This document shows, piece after piece, positions 1 through 7,026 of a stretch of 33,179 nt of DNA; position 1 is the stretch's first letter, and the number at the start of each line of letters is the position of its first letter. The position numbers and the translations under genes were made by a program. Source of the DNA: Phycisphaerae bacterium (GTDB lineage: Bacteria > Planctomycetota > Phycisphaerae > Sedimentisphaerales > Anaerohalosphaeraceae); NCBI GenBank assembly GCA_018433925.1, contig JAHDQI010000415.1, positions 1 to 33,179 on the forward strand. Direction: 5' to 3'. Under the pieces are notes generated by a model. It was not told the DNA's origin and ran no database searches. It saw only the letters and a list, made by a program, of their open reading frames with translations.

Positions 1-336
1 CCCCGCCGTCAGGCCAAAACAAAACAGGCCCCCCAGCAAAACCGCCCGCGGCCGCAGCAGTCCCTCCACCAGAACCCGGCTGTCCCCAAACGTCTCCGGC
101 CGGTCCACGCCGTTTCGATAATCATAATATTCATTGACCAGGTTCGTGCCCGCATGAATCGCCAGCGAGGCCAGCGCCACCGGCCCCAGCAGCCCCCACG
201 CCATCGGCCGACCCAGAAACACTCCATACGCCGCCGCGTAAAACACCGGCACCAGCGACGCGGTATACGAAAACGGCCGAAGCGCCTGCACCCAGATCCC
301 AAACGCCGATCGATTCGCCGAGCCGGCCGAACCCAT
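1..336 (-). CDS. menA: UbiA/MenA-type polyprenyltransferase, N-terminal part (runs off left edge)
   Basis: Only the first 112 residues are present; the gene continues beyond base 1. The start of the protein reads like 1,4-dihydroxy-2-naphthoate polyprenyltransferases: a short N-terminal stretch, a hydrophobic helix beginning RPFSYTASLVPVF, and then HAGTNLVNEYYDYRNGVD followed by ETFGDSRVLVEG. Asn68, Asp72 and Asp78 form the Asp-rich prenyl-diphosphate/Mg2+ site of the UbiA superfamily. Family members are integral membrane enzymes that attach an isoprenoid chain to an aromatic acid; for MenA this makes demethylmenaquinone. The ATG lies 15 bases after the truD stop and follows AAAGGA, so the two genes are probably co-transcribed. 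The GTNLxNxYYDYxNGVD form favours MenA over UbiA, but the C-terminal half is not available to confirm it. Confidence 0.85.
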   Translation of the reverse strand, partial: MGSAGSANRSAFGIWVQALRPFSYTASLVPVFYAAAYGVFLGRPMAWGLLGPVALASLAIHAGTNLVNEYYDYRNGVDRPETFGDSRVLVEGLLRPRAVLLGGLFCFGLTAG

Positions 337-351
337 GCCAATTCCTTTCGC

Positions 352-1596
352 TTACGAAACATCCTTTTTCATCAGCTCGCGCAGCAGAACCGTGGCATAA
401 CAGCCCGAATCCAGCTCGAAACAAAGCTCCAAATACGCCCCCGCCTCGTCCTGCCCGGGCTCCATCGAAACATCCCGCGGCCGAAAACGAAGCGGACGCC
501 GCCCCCCCCGGGCCCCGTACAGCCGGATCCGCCGAAAGTCCTCCTCCCGCAGCGGAATCGGATCGACAATCGGGTTTTCAATCTCCCCGGCCGGACCCGT
601 CAGGCGGGTCGTACGCATCCCCGCCAGCGGACCGGTAGGACTGATCTCAAACCGATCGCACCGCGGCTGCTCGGCCGCCGCGTCATTCACCCGAAAACAC
701 GCCCCGTTCTCGTGCTTGACCGCCATATCCCCCTCCAGCAGCCGGTCAATCCCCGGCATCCGGGCCGAAACCACCTCGTTAAAAACATGCGACTGCCACG
801 CGCACGTCAGCAGACTCCGCAGCGACTTGCCGATCCGCTGCGCCGCGGCCGCCTTGTGGCCGGGATGATTAATCAGGTATTTCAGAACCCGACGCTGATC
901 CCGAAAACGATACGGCCAGTTGCGATACGCCTTGCCCAGATCCCCCTCCTCGTAAAAGCGACGCGCCCGGATAAAATCCGGCTGCCGATCCAGCTCCGGC
1001 CGACCCAGCAGCATATCCAAAAACGCCTCCGTCTGGTCCGTCACCAGCAGCCAGCCCAGGTGATGAAAATCATGACGGGACCCGAACCGCTGCGGACCGA
1101 AATAATTCGGAACCCCCCGCCGAACCAGCACATCCAGGCACCGGCCCGCACGCTCCACCGCCTCGGCCATCGGCACCTCCAGGTTCCGCAGGCGAAGGCG
1201 AAACCGGTTGGCCAGCAGATGCCCCGTCTTCAGCTTGTTCCCGTGCCGGCCCGTCTCCAGAATGCGAATCCGCGGCAGGTCCAGCGCCTCCACTCGCCCC
1301 GGCTCCACATGCTCGACCGACATCCACTGCCGCGTCACCGCCCGCGTGTCCTTGCGGCCGGCAAACCCGATCTCATGATGACGCACCCCCAGCGCATCGG
1401 CGATCCGGGCCGCCGCGTCCGAGCTGGCCAGACCCGTTTTTTCAACCCGAAAATAAACATGACTGCCCTCTCCTGAAAGAGGATAAAGCGGCACCTCATC
1501 CACCCGGAAATCCTCCGGAAAGACCTTGATCGACCCGCCGATACCCGGCAGATCCGCCGTCAAATACGGCCGGCTGGTTTTTTCGATCTCTTCCAT
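352..1596 (-). CDS. truD: tRNA pseudouridine(13) synthase TruD
   Basis: The 414-residue protein matches TruD along its length. TruD converts uridine 13 of tRNA-Glu to pseudouridine in the cytoplasm. The N-terminal part has the PEDFRVDEVP strand. The catalytic loop GFAGRKDTRAVTRQ has its aspartate at about residue 83, equivalent to Asp80 of the E. coli enzyme. The motif VPNYFGPQRFG follows at about residues 175-185, and a TRUD insertion domain lies in the second half. Length is larger than the E. coli enzyme (about 350), as in many non-proteobacterial members. The frame is open to 1656, but the upstream residues do not resemble the family; ATG at 1596 or 1608 fits best, and neither has a strong ribosome site. 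It is followed closely by the prenyltransferase gene. Confidence 0.93.
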   Translation of the reverse strand: MEEIEKTSRPYLTADLPGIGGSIKVFPEDFRVDEVPLYPLSGEGSHVYFRVEKTGLASSDAAARIADALGVRHHEIGFAGRKDTRAVTRQWMSVEHVEPGRVEALDLPRIRILETGRHGNKLKTGHLLANRFRLRLRNLEVPMAEAVERAGRCLDVLVRRGVPNYFGPQRFGSRHDFHHLGWLLVTDQTEAFLDMLLGRPELDRQPDFIRARRFYEEGDLGKAYRNWPYRFRDQRRVLKYLINHPGHKAAAAQRIGKSLRSLLTCAWQSHVFNEVVSARMPGIDRLLEGDMAVKHENGACFRVNDAAAEQPRCDRFEISPTGPLAGMRTTRLTGPAGEIENPIVDPIPLREEDFRRIRLYGARGGRRPLRFRPRDVSMEPGQDEAGAYLELCFELDSGCYATVLLRELMKKDVS

Positions 1597-1830
1597 CAAA
1601 CAATGCATTCCATCTAAGTTTTGCGTGCGATACAATATACAGTACACCCCCGGCAAAAAAATGCAAGCCCCCCCAAGAAATTCGTAACCCGCCCCCGCTG
1701 TTTATTGGGCTGTTGTGTGCGGCAACTCCTGCCGGTTCCGGCGAAAACAAACGGGACCCTTAAGAATTCACAATTCAAAATTTCTCCGGCCGCATCCTCT
1801 CCTGACCAGAGGAATTAAGATAATCCGTTT

Positions 1831-2595
1831 TTATTTGGGAGGATAAAAAACACCGAGTACCATAAACTGGTCTGAAAATCTCTGCATGTTGCCAACAAAC
1901 AAGTAACTGTCTCTTGAATCTGAAACGATAGACAACCATTTTTCCTGAATCTTTTCAAGAAGAACCTTTGTTGTTTTGTACTGATAACGCCACCTCCGAT
2001 AGGACTGCCCTATTTCCCAGTCCAGGATAGGAAGTTTATGTCCTGGACAATTTTCTCTATCAAAGCATTTAAAATGATAATAGAAATGAAAAGGGATTTC
2101 TTCGATTGCGTCTTTCTTTTTGTCAAAAAAAGAAAGTTGTGAATAACAGGCATCGCGTTTAGTAGAGTCATTAAGTTTTATTTCCCGTGCGGAAAAACTG
2201 ATCTCCCAGGGCTTGAACATCCCCAAAGACTTCTGGTTGGGTACTTCTCTCAACAATTCACAAAAAGAACGGCAGACAGTAGGCATTATAATTTGTTTTC
2301 GTCTTTCCCATTTATTCCTTGTATCAAGCTGCTCAATGACCTGAATACTATCACTGTCAACTCGGTAACTCTCGATTCTGTGATCATTTGGGGCTTTCCT
2401 GCATTGAACTTTAAGGATAGTATATTTTTGAAATTTTTGGGACTCCTCCAGATCTCGATAAGGAATTGGGTAAAGCCGGATCCACTGTGATGTTTCAAGA
2501 TCAATCCCGGCGCAACAAACCGTTTCGCCGTATTTTTTGCTTGGATTAGGATATGTTTTTACTGTAATAAGAACCTTCTTTGTAAGCAGCCCCAT
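1831..2595 (-). CDS. Conserved protein of unknown function, partner of DUF488
   Basis: This 254-residue soluble protein begins KKVLITVKTYPNPSKKYGETVCCAGI and continues with a WIRLYPIPYR segment. I recognise this N-terminus from uncharacterised bacterial proteins but know no assigned function. No signal peptide, membrane segment or catalytic motif is evident; the C-terminal third is aromatic and basic (around RRWRYQYKTTK). The gene starts 21 bases after the DUF488 stop and is read the same way, so the two form one unit. Base composition is far from the neighbours: two sampled 60-base lines (2041 and 2281) give 28% and 35% GC, while truD is GC-rich. This suggests horizontal acquisition. A role in nucleic-acid handling or defence would be a guess. 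Confidence 0.8.
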   Translation of the reverse strand: MGLLTKKVLITVKTYPNPSKKYGETVCCAGIDLETSQWIRLYPIPYRDLEESQKFQKYTILKVQCRKAPNDHRIESYRVDSDSIQVIEQLDTRNKWERRKQIIMPTVCRSFCELLREVPNQKSLGMFKPWEISFSAREIKLNDSTKRDACYSQLSFFDKKKDAIEEIPFHFYYHFKCFDRENCPGHKLPILDWEIGQSYRRWRYQYKTTKVLLEKIQEKWLSIVSDSRDSYLFVGNMQRFSDQFMVLGVFYPPK

Positions 2596-2616
2596 AGCGT
2601 CTCCTTCGTGATGGAA

Positions 2617-3057
2617 TTATAAATTGTTTATTAAAAGTCTGTTTTTATCCTTTTCTTTTATCTTCTGAGCCACCAGGCTTCGATGGCACTGTTTCGGGGA
2701 TTTTTCAAAACACAGTAAACAACTGACATTTTCAAGAATGCAGTGATAGGCCTCTTCTAACGCATCCTCCACATCGGCCAGATGATTTTCCATGGCCTTA
2801 AAGAAAACTACATAGTCCTTTGTTTCTTTGAGTCTTTCCCGTATCTCTTTGGGGCTGCCGAACTCTCGAAAGTGGATGTATTTTATATGGTTCCTTTCCA
2901 GATGATTTTTCAGGGCCGTTTTGGAAAATCCCCTTTTTCGGGATAAGGGCAGTTCACGAACATCCAAAAGACATTCGATAGAATGCTCTTTTAGGGCCGT
3001 AAGAAAGGACTCAATGCTTTGTCCCTCATAACCTAATGTATACAATGTACTTGCCAT
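2617..3057 (-). CDS. DUF488 family protein
   Basis: The 146-residue protein is a complete DUF488 domain. It opens LYTLGYEGQSIESFLTALKE, has the LLDVRELPLSRKRGFSK segment at about residues 30-47, HFREFGSPKEIR in the middle, and the family signature CFEKSPKQCHRSLVA at about residues 115-129, with the paired cysteines and His-Arg seen in the family. The biochemical activity of DUF488 is not established as far as I know; the conserved DVR and C-x-E-x4-C-H-R motifs suggest a catalytic or metal/nucleotide-binding role. It is the first gene of a two-gene AT-rich cassette. The ATG at 3057 is directly followed by the domain, which supports this start. Confidence 0.9.
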   Translation of the reverse strand: MASTLYTLGYEGQSIESFLTALKEHSIECLLDVRELPLSRKRGFSKTALKNHLERNHIKYIHFREFGSPKEIRERLKETKDYVVFFKAMENHLADVEDALEEAYHCILENVSCLLCFEKSPKQCHRSLVAQKIKEKDKNRLLINNL

Positions 3058-3535
3058 GATTGATCTTGATACTATATCGTTATGTCGCAGTAGAGTTCAT
3101 GAAATTTTATATATATTTTTTCGGTTTGGGAACTTAGGACAGTCGCCGTTTTTTCAGATTCCCGCATTTTCAAAAACCCAAAATCCCAATCCGCAATTCA
3201 TGATTATTGGCTATGGAAAAATGGCAGACGTCCTTCTTGCCCTGTCCCTTCTTCTCCTGATTCATGCTCCTGTCTCCTTTCACGCTTTCACACCTTCATG
3301 CTTTTACGCCTTCACGCTCCATTGAACCCACAGCCCGCATTATACCGCCGTTTTACATTTCAACAATCCATTTCTTATAATATTTCCTTATTCTAAACTC
3401 TTCATTTTCCCCGTCCACTCTGTCCACTCTGTCCACCAGGTCCACCAGGTCCATTAGGTCCATTGCCGCCCGCCCGCCTCCGCACAAATCAGTATTTAAC
3501 AGTCCGTAATATAGAATAATATTTTACTATTTTTC
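3058..3535. other. Gene-free spacer with repetitive short words
   Basis: No convincing gene is present. The left part has a run of related words built on TTCAYGC and TTCACRC between about 3261 and 3320, then the 9-bp tandem repeat at 3413-3466, then AT-rich sequence leading into the dispersed element. A frame open over 3056-3325 on the plus strand encodes only what the repeated words give and has no recognisable domain. Confidence 0.6.
3413..3466. repeat. 9-bp tandem repeat, six units of GTCCAYYNN
   Basis: Six consecutive 9-base units are visible: GTCCACTCT twice, GTCCACCAG twice, GTCCATTAG once and GTCCATTGC. The GTCCA core is invariant and the last four bases vary in blocks, which suggests local duplication of pairs of units. 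Related GTCCACT words are typical of intergenic regions in some planctomycete genomes (from memory, not checked). The unit is far too short and has no spacers, so it is not a CRISPR. Confidence 0.85.
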
Positions 3536-3555
3536 AAATAATTAACATTTTATAC

Positions 3556-3583
3556 TTGGTATATAATATTTTTATGGTATAAT
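3556..3583 (+). promoter_or_regulatory. Promoter-like site inside element copy A
   Basis: TTGGTA (3556-3561), a 16-base spacer, then TATAAT (3578-3583) preceded by TG to give an extended -10. Copy B has TTGATA, the same 16-base spacer and TAGAAT at the equivalent place. Transcription would run rightward into the rest of the element. Confidence 0.6.
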
Positions 3584-3634
3584 ACCCCCCGTAAGGCCAG
3601 GAGCTTTTTGAAAAGTGCAGAAGAGAAAAAAGCG

Positions 3635-3657
3635 GTAGGGTGGGCTCTTAGCCCACC
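3635..3657 (+). repeat. REP-like hairpin with GTAG foot
   Basis: GTAG (3635-3638) is followed by a perfect 8-bp stem, GGTGGGCT (3639-3646) and AGCCCACC (3650-3657), closed by CTT. A tetranucleotide such as GTAG or GGAG at the foot of a short palindrome is the hallmark of REP sequences moved by RAYT (TnpA-REP) transposases. The same hairpin occurs in copy B, where one A-T pair becomes G-T, so pairing is kept. Confidence 0.65.
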
Positions 3658-3776
3658 GGCTTACGAATGGCCAGTACCCGAAGGTTAAGGCGCATAAATC
3701 AACAACCGCCCAAAAAAAACTCTCCCCCTGCCAAGGGGGCCCGCCCGAAGGGGGAGGGGGTTTTTAAAAACAGTTT

Positions 3777-3806
3777 CCGCCAAAGGCGGTTTCCTTATTT
3801 CTTTTC
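3777..3806 (+). terminator. Terminator-like hairpin in element copy A
   Basis: CCGCC (3777-3781), AAA loop, GGCGG (3785-3789), followed by the T-rich stretch TTTCCTTATTTCTTTT. The stem is short and the T tract is interrupted, so termination is possible rather than certain. It is conserved in copy B. Confidence 0.4.
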
Positions 3807-4119
3807 TCTCGGCAACGTTAAAACGCTGGCAAAACTCGGAAAAAACCGGAACAAAAGCGGCAATTTTTGGACAAAAAACGGACAAAACAGAACAAAGAGC
3901 GTACAAAAAAGGAAAAGAAACGGACAAACTTGGCATCAGTAATAATACCCACAAAACCGCCCCAAAGCCGCGTTTCCAGCCCAAAATCAAGGATATCACG
4001 CGTTTTTTCTTTTTTTCTCAACGCCCGATCCAGACATTGACGTCCCGCTCGCATGCCGGTACCCTATGCAAACCCGGCTGCCTTTATGCCCCAGACCTCC
4101 TGCGCAGGAAAGGATATAC

Positions 4120-6312
4120 GTGCGAAAAAGAATCGTTTTCACGGGACTGTTGCTGTCCGCTGTACTGCTCTCCGGCTGCGTATCGATGCCAAAGCAGAGG
4201 ATTTCCGAGTCCATCGAGACCGGGGAACTCAGAACCCACACAGAGTTTCTCTCCCAGCCCCGCCTGCGGGGACGAAAAACCGGCTCGCCGCAAGCCAAAA
4301 TCGCCCGCCGTTACCTGAGCCGGAAATTTGAGCGGCTTGGCCTGGTCCCCTGGGGACAGGCCGATAGTTTTGTGCAGGATTTTATGATCGGGAAAAACGT
4401 GATCGGCGTTCTGCCGGGGTCCGATCCCAACCTGGCCAGTGAGATCGTCCTTGTTTCGGCACATTACGACCACCTCGGAGCCGGACTCTTCAAAATGTAC
4501 CCCGGCGCCTGCGACAATGCCGCCGGCGTCGCCGCCCTGCTCGAAATCGCCGAGAAAATGAGCTGGCCCCAAAACAGACCCCGACGTCCGGTCTGTTTTG
4601 CCTCTTTTGACGCCGAGGAAATGGGCTGCCTCGGCGCCTTCGCGTTCACCTGCCGGGACGATTACGACGATTCAAAAATCGCCGCCGTGGTCAATATCGA
4701 TCTGCTCGGCCGGGATTTTCTGGAGGTGGTTGATAATAGTTTGCTGGTCGTCGGCGCCGAACGATTCCCCGCCCTGTGCGAGCACATCGAGCAAGCCGCC
4801 GCCGAACCCAACCTCATGATCCTCCCCTTTGAGACGGAACTGGTCGGCCCGGTCGGCGACCATGTCGCCTTTTTGTCTCCGCAGCGGCCGGCCGTATTCT
4901 TTACCTGCGGTCTCTACCGGGATTACCACCAGCCCACCGATACGGCCGACAAACTGGATTTTGATAAGATCCGCAGGGAAGCGGCCGTCATCTACAGCAC
5001 ACTGGACCACCTGGCCAATGTCCGCACCATCGAAAAGCCGGCCGAAGAAGATCCCCCCGCGCCGCGAACAATCCAATCGCTTGCCGTCGTGCTAAACGCC
5101 GTCGAGCAAAATACAGAGCTCTTCCGATTCGATCCCAATGATCTGAAAACCATCCAGGCGGTCCGAAAACAGGTGATAAAAACAGCAGAACGAGCTTCGT
5201 CCATCTCAGCCGCACAGCGGGCACGGATCGAGCGAAACGCCCTGAAAAAACTCCTGCCGCTCCTGAAGGGGGTTTTCCCGGAAATGGCCCAAAACGCCGA
5301 TACATTTCTGCAAATGGGCGAATGGTTCGCCCTGTATCCGCAGGAGTTTACCGCCGGGTACCGCGAAATCATCCGGCAGGGACTGGCAAAAAAGCCCTCC
5401 CTGCTCAGGAAAACCGTACTGACCCACAAAATCACCCCGGAACCGACAGACCGGGACTGGGCGATTCTCAGCGAACCAAACGGACTGTTCCTGGCCTGCG
5501 TGCAGCCGTGTTTTGAGACGGAGGCCGAATATTCCCTGATCGGGTCCGGCCAGCTATCCTTCAGTTTCAGTTTTCAGATCGATCTGTTTCGGGGACCCCG
5601 GAATGAGCTTGTCGATTATGTGATGCTGAAAATGATCGACGATTATTTTACGGTTCCCGAGGATTCTGAACACAGCCGTTTGCCCGATTCCAATGACTTT
5701 TCTTCAGCCAGCGCTGTCGATATTGTCCTGGATCCGAACTGCTGCGGTTCATTCTGGAATCGGATTTACCAAACCATCCCGCGCGGCGATCCGAACTCGG
5801 CCGCCCGGCCGCTGCTGGATGTTTATTTCGATCACAATGATCCGAATACGCTGTACACGCGATGGCTGACGGCCCTGCGGAGAAGTTCCAATCTGTTTTT
5901 GGCCGCCCCTGCCGTGCAGACCTCTCTGGGCCGCGAGACGGAAGACCCTTCACCGCTCTGGAGATCGCTTCTGGAAGATCCCAATACTCATCCGCAGGTC
6001 CGGGTCGGCGCCCTTTACAGATTAAGCCGGCGCCCATCGAGAGAAAATCTGCTGGCAATTACCAGGCGGCTGGAAGACCGAACGCCCTGCCCTCCTATGG
6101 AACCCAGAATGATGGCACACAAAAACTTTCCCCTGCAAGATCATCCCTTGCTGTTGCCCTTTATGCCTCACCTGAAGAAGTGGCTGAAAACCGAGCCGCC
6201 CAAAACCCTCGGCCGGATAGCCGCCGAGACCCTTCGGAAACAGACAAAGAAAAATTTCGGAACCCGCCCAAAACGCTGGCAGACCTGGATTTATAAACAC
6301 TATCCTGAATAA
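4120..6312 (+). CDS. M28-family zinc metallopeptidase, lipoprotein, with long unknown C-terminal region
   Basis: A 730-residue secreted peptidase. Residues 1-19 form a lipoprotein signal ending LLSG-Cys20, so the mature protein is probably membrane anchored. The N-terminal half is an M28 aminopeptidase domain with its co-catalytic zinc ligands in order: His115 in SAHYDHLG, Asp132 in ACDNAAGVAA, Glu166-Glu167 in DAEEMG (base and ligand), Asp194 in VNIDLLG, and His270 in YHQPTDTADKL. From about residue 305 to the end there are some 425 residues I cannot assign to a family. The GTG at 4120 follows AGGAAAGG at a good distance and starts exactly at the signal peptide; the ATG at 4066 would add 18 residues unlike a signal. 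The substrate is unknown. A TTGACG at 4037-4042 might be a -35, but no good -10 follows it. Confidence 0.9.
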   Translation: MRKRIVFTGLLLSAVLLSGCVSMPKQRISESIETGELRTHTEFLSQPRLRGRKTGSPQAKIARRYLSRKFERLGLVPWGQADSFVQDFMIGKNVIGVLPGSDPNLASEIVLVSAHYDHLGAGLFKMYPGACDNAAGVAALLEIAEKMSWPQNRPRRPVCFASFDAEEMGCLGAFAFTCRDDYDDSKIAAVVNIDLLGRDFLEVVDNSLLVVGAERFPALCEHIEQAAAEPNLMILPFETELVGPVGDHVAFLSPQRPAVFFTCGLYRDYHQPTDTADKLDFDKIRREAAVIYSTLDHLANVRTIEKPAEEDPPAPRTIQSLAVVLNAVEQNTELFRFDPNDLKTIQAVRKQVIKTAERASSISAAQRARIERNALKKLLPLLKGVFPEMAQNADTFLQMGEWFALYPQEFTAGYREIIRQGLAKKPSLLRKTVLTHKITPEPTDRDWAILSEPNGLFLACVQPCFETEAEYSLIGSGQLSFSFSFQIDLFRGPRNELVDYVMLKMIDDYFTVPEDSEHSRLPDSNDFSSASAVDIVLDPNCCGSFWNRIYQTIPRGDPNSAARPLLDVYFDHNDPNTLYTRWLTALRRSSNLFLAAPAVQTSLGRETEDPSPLWRSLLEDPNTHPQVRVGALYRLSRRPSRENLLAITRRLEDRTPCPPMEPRMMAHKNFPLQDHPLLLPFMPHLKKWLKTEPPKTLGRIAAETLRKQTKKNFGTRPKRWQTWIYKHYPE

Positions 6313-6393
6313 ATCCGCCACATGATTTTCCTTGCAATGCGTTGGGACGGCGGATATACAAAAAGAAAAACATTCAGGAACGGATCAGGATTG

Positions 6394-7026
6394 ATGAAAA
6401 CAGCGGTATCAAAAGACATGCCTAATACGGCCGGGACGGAATGCCCTTTTACGATTCATGTAAACAAGCTCAACGAATCGGGTTATGAAGCGGCCCTGGC
6501 GGGGCTGGCTCACAATAAAAAACAAAGCCCGGAGAAGATGACCGCCGTGGCCGAGCGGTTGTCGGACAAAGACGGCGGGCATAATAAATTTCTCGAAAGC
6601 ATCTATGTCTGGCTGGATGTCAGAGCCCCCCGGTACTGGTGGCAGGAGGCCGATACATTCCGGCTGTCCACCAAGCAGTCTGAGAGTACCATGCATACGC
6701 TGACCGGCGAACTGTTGGCGGTCGATCTCGAAAACCCCGGCTCCGTAGAGGCGTTTAGGCGGCAAAACTTTGAGCCGGACAGTTGCTCTCTCGATACGCT
6801 TAAAGAGATTTACCGGGCCGCTGAAAACAAAGACCTGGTGGGCGTCAAAAAACGCCTGCCGGAGGGCTTTCTGCAAACGCGGATGTGGTGCATGAGCTAC
6901 CGGACGCTGCGCAACCTGATCCTCCAGCGGCGCACACATCGCCTGCCGCACTGGAAGGAGTTTATAAGACAAACACTCGCTCAACTCGACCATCCCGAAC
7001 TGCTGCCGGGACGGTCCGCCGACTAA
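6394..7026 (+). CDS. ThyX-like phage-type conserved protein
   Basis: The 210-residue protein has NKFLESIYVWLDVRAPRYWW followed by EADTFRLSTKQSESTMHTL at about residues 65-105, and PEGFLQTRMWCMSYRTLRNL with ILQRRTHRLPHWKEF near the C-terminus. This pattern belongs to a family common in phages and anaerobes that looks distantly like FAD-dependent thymidylate synthase (ThyX), with the serine-rich STMH segment in place of the ThyX motif. No reaction has been shown to my knowledge. The frame is open from 6322; ATG at 6394 follows AGGA and gives the family-like N-terminus, while the upstream residues look untranslated. Its stop overlaps the stop of the converging sulfite reductase gene by 4 bases, an unusually tight convergent pair. 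Confidence 0.7.
   Translation: MKTAVSKDMPNTAGTECPFTIHVNKLNESGYEAALAGLAHNKKQSPEKMTAVAERLSDKDGGHNKFLESIYVWLDVRAPRYWWQEADTFRLSTKQSESTMHTLTGELLAVDLENPGSVEAFRRQNFEPDSCSLDTLKEIYRAAENKDLVGVKKRLPEGFLQTRMWCMSYRTLRNLILQRRTHRLPHWKEFIRQTLAQLDHPELLPGRSAD

Larger units (their letters stand above)
3536..3985 (+). repeat. Dispersed intergenic element, copy A
   Basis: This stretch reappears as a reverse complement at about 11813-12185. From left to right it contains an AT-rich promoter-like end, GGAGCTTTTTGAAAAGTGC, a GTAG-preceded hairpin, a region unique to this copy (about 3667-3760, carrying a CTCCCCCT/AGGGGGAG hairpin at 3722-3729 and 3749-3756), a CCGCC-AAA-GGCGG hairpin, and a tail of about 200 bases with repeated GGACAAA words ending in TTTCCAGCCCA. 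The shared parts are about 90% identical by eye. A frame over 3667-3942 stays open and its last 60 codons match a frame in copy B. No transposase, integrase or obvious target duplication is seen. It could be a REP-like or MITE-like element, or a structured RNA locus. Confidence 0.85.

Noticed and set aside
154-1476. 440-codon plus-strand frame opposite truD
   Set aside because: Very Arg/Pro-rich, no domain; it mirrors the GC-rich antisense of truD, which has clear motifs.
1797-1813. Hairpin CCTCT/AGAGG as terminator of the 254-residue gene
   Set aside because: Only 5 bp and no T tract on the relevant strand.
3120-3240. GGACAGTCGCCGTTTTTT words as a transposon remnant
   Set aside because: Similar words flank Y1 transposases in some bacteria, but one short match without partner or gene is not enough.
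3056-3325. 89-codon plus-strand frame
   Set aside because: Covers repeated TTCAYGC words; no ribosome site and no recognisable product.
3413-3466. CRISPR-like array
   Set aside because: Units of 9 bp without spacers and no cas genes in the window.
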